Of a stretch of DNA of 64,000 bases, positions 61,852 to 64,000 are shown piece by piece (positions within the stretch are counted from its first letter, which is position 1; each line of letters opens with the position of its first letter). Location of the stretch: NCBI GenBank assembly GCA_052116865.1, contig JBQKKG010000006.1:62001-126000 (forward strand). Reading direction: 5' to 3'. The stretch comes from CAUPWF01 sp963515125 (GTDB lineage: Bacteria; Bacillota; Clostridia; Lachnospirales; Lachnospiraceae). The notes beneath the pieces are model-generated. The model made no database searches, was not told where the DNA came from, and worked only from the letters and a program-made list of their open reading frames with translations. The position numbers and the translations under genes are program-made.

Positions 61852-62520
61852 TCAAAAGAGCGTTTGTAGGTTTAGATTTATACAGGTATCCTGTTCGCCG
61901 ACACAGCAAAGCACGGGAATTCCAGAAAGATGTTCTATTTGTTTTTTGTTGTCCTTATGTAAGAAGTTATATTTATTGTAATGGTTAAGAATAATTCCAC
62001 GGATAGGGAGTTGATGTTGGCGTGCATAGCTTACAGTCAACAATGTGGAATTAATCGTACCCAATTCACTAGAAGCAACAATGATAATATCAAGTTCTAA
62101 ACGCTTTATAACATCAACCAGCATAAGAGGAGTGGTACCTGCCCGTAGTGGGCAGATGATTCCCCCACAACCTTCCACTAGTATAAAATCATGTTGTTGT
62201 TGATGAAAACAATAATCGTTATATAGTTGTTCCAGTTCAATTTCTTTACCTTCCAGTTCAGATGCCAGATGTGGGGAAACGGGTGTTTGAAAAATATAAG
62301 ATACAAGGGTAGAGGGTGAAGCAGATAATTGTGCAACATCACACACATATTTTGCATCTCCAGGAATGAGCATCTTGCCCTCCAGAGAAGCACCACTTAG
62401 CGCAGGTTTATAATAGCCTGCGCTAATGTTATGTGTAACCAACTGTTTCATAATAAGTGCACTAATAAATGTCTTTCCAACGTCAGTGCCAGTCCCAGTA
62501 ATAAAAATACCATGATTCAT
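61852..62520 (-). CDS. bioD: Dethiobiotin synthetase
   Basis: ATP-dependent enzyme that closes the ureido ring in biotin synthesis. The 222-residue protein has the P-loop GTGTDVGKTFISALI, the KPALSG-type loop YYKPALSGAS, VEGCGGIICPL and VASSELGTINSTLLTV. It lies 15 bases after bioY on the minus strand, behind GGAGGCA, so the two share a transcript. No bioA, bioB or bioF is in the window. It is convergent with the chemoreceptor gene. Confidence 0.94.
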   Translation of the reverse strand: MNHGIFITGTGTDVGKTFISALIMKQLVTHNISAGYYKPALSGASLEGKMLIPGDAKYVCDVAQLSASPSTLVSYIFQTPVSPHLASELEGKEIELEQLYNDYCFHQQQHDFILVEGCGGIICPLRAGTTPLMLVDVIKRLELDIIIVASSELGTINSTLLTVSYARQHQLPIRGIILNHYNKYNFLHKDNKKQIEHLSGIPVLCCVGEQDTCINLNLQTLF

Positions 62521-62535
62521 ATAAATGCCTCCTCT

Positions 62536-63099
62536 TTAAATGGCTATTTTTAGGCTCTTTTTAAGACGATTTGCTAACAAAGCTGCAAGTATGCATAGAA
62601 CAGTGTCACCTGGGATATCAAGTGGTAGTGATGCAAAAATAATCGTCCATAAAGAGGTGGTCTCTTGGATATATAAATTCAGCATAAAGTACTTATAAGT
62701 AAAGCCAATCAGATAGGTAATCAGCATGCCAATTAGTGCGATTATGAAATAACGTTTAAAGGTGGTAGTTTGACTGTTACGACATAGAAATCCAACCACA
62801 TAGGAAGTCGCGGCGAAACCTAAAAGATACCCAAAAGTTGGGCGGAAAATGTACTGAATTCCCCCTCCGGCGGCAAATATAGGAAATCCTACAAGTCCAA
62901 TACAAATATAGGTAGTGACAGAAAGGGCGCCTAATTTGGGACCTAGTAACATTCCAGATAATAAGACAAATAAAAATTGTAATGTAAAATAGTCCATAAA
63001 GGGTACCGGTATTTGAATAAAGGCACCGATTGCAATCAGGGAAGTAAATAGTGCACATAATACAAGTTCTTTTGTTGTAACAGTTCTTTGATTTTTCAT
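62536..63099 (-). CDS. bioY: Biotin transporter BioY
   Basis: ECF-type S component that captures biotin. The 187-residue protein has six hydrophobic segments and the family blocks GAFIQIPVPFMDYFTLQFLF, LLSGMLLGPKLGALS and YICIGLVGFPIFAAGGGIQY followed by RPTFGYLLGF. The start has AAGGAGATA upstream. It is the first gene of bioY-bioD. A BirA-like operator lies 50-80 bases upstream, suggesting repression by biotin. Confidence 0.95.
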   Translation of the reverse strand: MKNQRTVTTKELVLCALFTSLIAIGAFIQIPVPFMDYFTLQFLFVLLSGMLLGPKLGALSVTTYICIGLVGFPIFAAGGGIQYIFRPTFGYLLGFAATSYVVGFLCRNSQTTTFKRYFIIALIGMLITYLIGFTYKYFMLNLYIQETTSLWTIIFASLPLDIPGDTVLCILAALLANRLKKSLKIAI

Positions 63100-63150
63100 A
63101 TAGTATCTCCTTATGTATAATTAATCAAAGTAAACCATAGAAAAAACTAA

Positions 63151-63181
63151 ATGTCAACTAGAAACAATACAAGGTTAACAA
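63151..63181. promoter_or_regulatory. Candidate BirA operator of bioYD
   Basis: ATGTCAACT, 13 bases, GGTTAACAA. The right half is an exact BirA half-site (GGTTAACAA); the left matches TTGTTAACC at 6 of 9 bases. It lies about 50 bases before the bioY start, on the promoter side. Confidence 0.55.
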
Positions 63182-63187
63182 ATAAAC

Positions 63188-63200
63188 GTGACAACGTCAC
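63188..63200. repeat. GTGAC-AAC-GTCAC inverted repeat
   Basis: A 13-base inverted repeat with exact 5-base arms beside the BirA-like site, in the divergent bioY-trxA promoter region. It may be an operator for trxA, or chance. Confidence 0.35.
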
Positions 63201-63304
63201 AGAAAGAAAAACATTTATTTTATATAATATGAAAAACAAAAGTGGTAACAATTAATATAATAAACCATAAAGAAGTTAACATAATAAGAAAAGGAGAATT
63301 TAAA

Positions 63305-63619
63305 ATGGCAGCAATTCAAGTAACAGGAGAAACATTTGATAAAGAGGTATTACAAGCAAAAGGACCTGTAGTAGTTGATTTTTGGGCAACGTGGTGTGGG
63401 CCATGCCAAGCACTACTACCACAAGTAGAAGCAATGGCAGATGAATTAACTGAGACAAAAGTATGTAAAATCAATGTTGATGACGAAAGACCATTAACAA
63501 GAAAATATAGAATTATGACAATTCCTTCCATTGTATTGTTTGAGAATGGGGTAGAAGTAAAGCGTTTAGTTAATCCAGAGTCAAAAGAAGTGATTATTAA
63601 GGAATTAGAATTAAAATAA
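63305..63619 (+). CDS. trxA: Thioredoxin
   Basis: Small dithiol protein that reduces disulfides in the cytoplasm. The 104-residue protein has VVDFWATWCGPCQALLPQVE with the CGPC active site and the cis-proline in RIMTIPSIVLFENG. ATG 63305 is chosen because AAAAGGAGAA lies upstream; the longer in-frame reading starts at GTG 63242 without a site. A terminator follows. No thioredoxin reductase gene is adjacent. Confidence 0.95.
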   Translation: MAAIQVTGETFDKEVLQAKGPVVVDFWATWCGPCQALLPQVEAMADELTETKVCKINVDDERPLTRKYRIMTIPSIVLFENGVEVKRLVNPESKEVIIKELELK

Positions 63620-63647
63620 CAACTAAGACAACGTTGTAAGCGAACTT

Positions 63648-63685
63648 CACCCACAGTATTTTACCAATACTGTGGGTGTTCTTTG
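63648..63685 (+). terminator. Rho-independent terminator of trxA
   Basis: CACCCACAGTATT and AATACTGTGGGTG form a perfect 13-pair stem around TTACC, followed by TTCTTTG. Confidence 0.85.
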
Positions 63686-63852
63686 AAAAAGAATGAACGA
63701 CATATTCATAATTTATTTACAAATGTTTCATCTAAGCATCACATTTAAAACACAATTTCAAAGTATACTATGAACTATAGTAGTTACTACATATCAAAGG
63801 GGTCCCGACTAACAATTACTAGCCGTATATCGACTATTAACATATATCTTTT

Positions 63853-63978
63853 TCATAATGCCAGTGCATATGCACTGGCACTTTCTCCGTTCTGGACTTT
63901 GAACAACAATCTGTTGTTAGTTACACGCTCCTCATCCAAAATGGTTCTTAGAATCGCCATCGGAATGGCTTCCATCAT
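63853..63978 (-). CDS. Possible small ORF at the right edge, 41 residues
   Basis: The reading starts ATG ATG at 63978 with AAAGG just before it, and encodes MMEAIPMAILRTILDEERV with the C-terminus GESASAYALAL. An in-frame stop lies just upstream, so it is not the tail of a longer gene as read here. The composition is protein-like but no family is recognised. A 20-base palindrome overlaps its end. Confidence 0.25.
   Translation of the reverse strand: MMEAIPMAILRTILDEERVTNNRLLFKVQNGESASAYALAL
63860..63879. terminator. Perfect 20-base palindrome near the right edge
   Basis: GCCAGTGCATATGCACTGGC is fully self-complementary. On the minus strand it is followed by ATTATGAAAAAG, so it is not a standard terminator there; on the plus strand it is followed by ACTTTCTCC. 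The rest of 63686-63850 is AT-rich and I see nothing else in it. Confidence 0.4.
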
Positions 63979-64000
63979 CCTTTGAGAATATCACTGATAA

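Noticed and set aside
63770..63985. Plus-strand 71-residue ORF at the right edge
   Set aside because: Unnatural composition, no ribosome site, and it crosses the palindrome at 63860.

Overview
The window reads as a piece of the chromosome of a low-GC, endospore-forming, anaerobic Firmicute. The gene families and wording of the proteins fit Lachnospiraceae or a close clostridial relative, but this is inferred from sequence character and not from a search. Supporting signs are the spoIIAA-spoIIAB-sigF operon followed directly by a spoVA operon, a valS T-box leader, strong AGGAGG ribosome sites, AT-rich intergenic DNA with classical -35/-10 promoters, ECF-type vitamin transporters, and no phage, IS transposase, CRISPR, rRNA or tRNA gene that I could see. 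It looks like ordinary core chromosome, with a few short palindromic repeat elements as the only mobile-looking DNA.

Layout. 1-2.2 kb: end of a branched-chain amino acid ABC operon (livG, livF) plus a cytidylate-kinase-like gene. 2.4-9.6 kb: single metabolic genes (NMN adenylyltransferase-like, TudS/DUF523-like, ECF S component, carbamate kinase, divergent dapB, ybjQ, a trans-editing deacylase) and a natAB-like ABC exporter. 9.7-16 kb: ylmC/ymxH, nrdR, truA, exoA, an isochorismatase-fold hydrolase, a YaiI/YqxD protein, an HD hydrolase, asparaginase and a secreted glucosaminidase. 16-22.6 kb: T-box, valS, LTA-synthase-like protein, folC. 22.5-28.8 kb: two small proteins, a TPR membrane protein, the forespore sigma-F operon and spoVAA-AB-AC-AD-AE. 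28.8-34.3 kb: Na/phosphate cotransporter with Pho-box-like repeats, then a three-gene MacB-like ABC system with a CARDB-type surface protein. 34.4-37.0 kb: nicotinamidase, the niacin repressor NiaR and an EIIC-like permease. 37-39 kb: small alarmone synthetase and YitT protein. 39-45.2 kb: pstSCAB-phoU-phoPR behind a Pho-box-like promoter. 45.4-52.5 kb: VanRS-like two-component system and a Gld-type ABC exporter with GldG and DUF4340 partners. 52.6-54.7 kb: pantothenate-type ECF S component facing coaBC. 54.8-58.1 kb: a GlnK/GlnL-like two-component system with a second EIIC-like permease. 58.3-64 kb: split threonine/serine exporter, a chemoreceptor, bioY-bioD, trxA, then about 380 bases with no convincing gene.

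Genes acting together. Phosphate: two transport systems (Na/Pi and Pst) both sit behind tandem hexamer repeats resembling PhoP boxes, and phoPR is in the pst operon. Cofactors: NAD salvage (pncA, niaR, candidate niacin permease), CoA (panT-like, coaBC), biotin (bioY, bioD with a BirA-like operator), folate (folC). Sporulation: sigma-F control genes followed by a spoVA operon that carries a near-consensus sigma-G promoter.

I found no plainly new defence or mobile system. The best leads for undescribed biology are the EIIC-like permease tied to NiaR, its paralogue tied to a GlnKL-like regulator, the CARDB-MacB operon, and the small membrane protein at the head of the spoVA operon.
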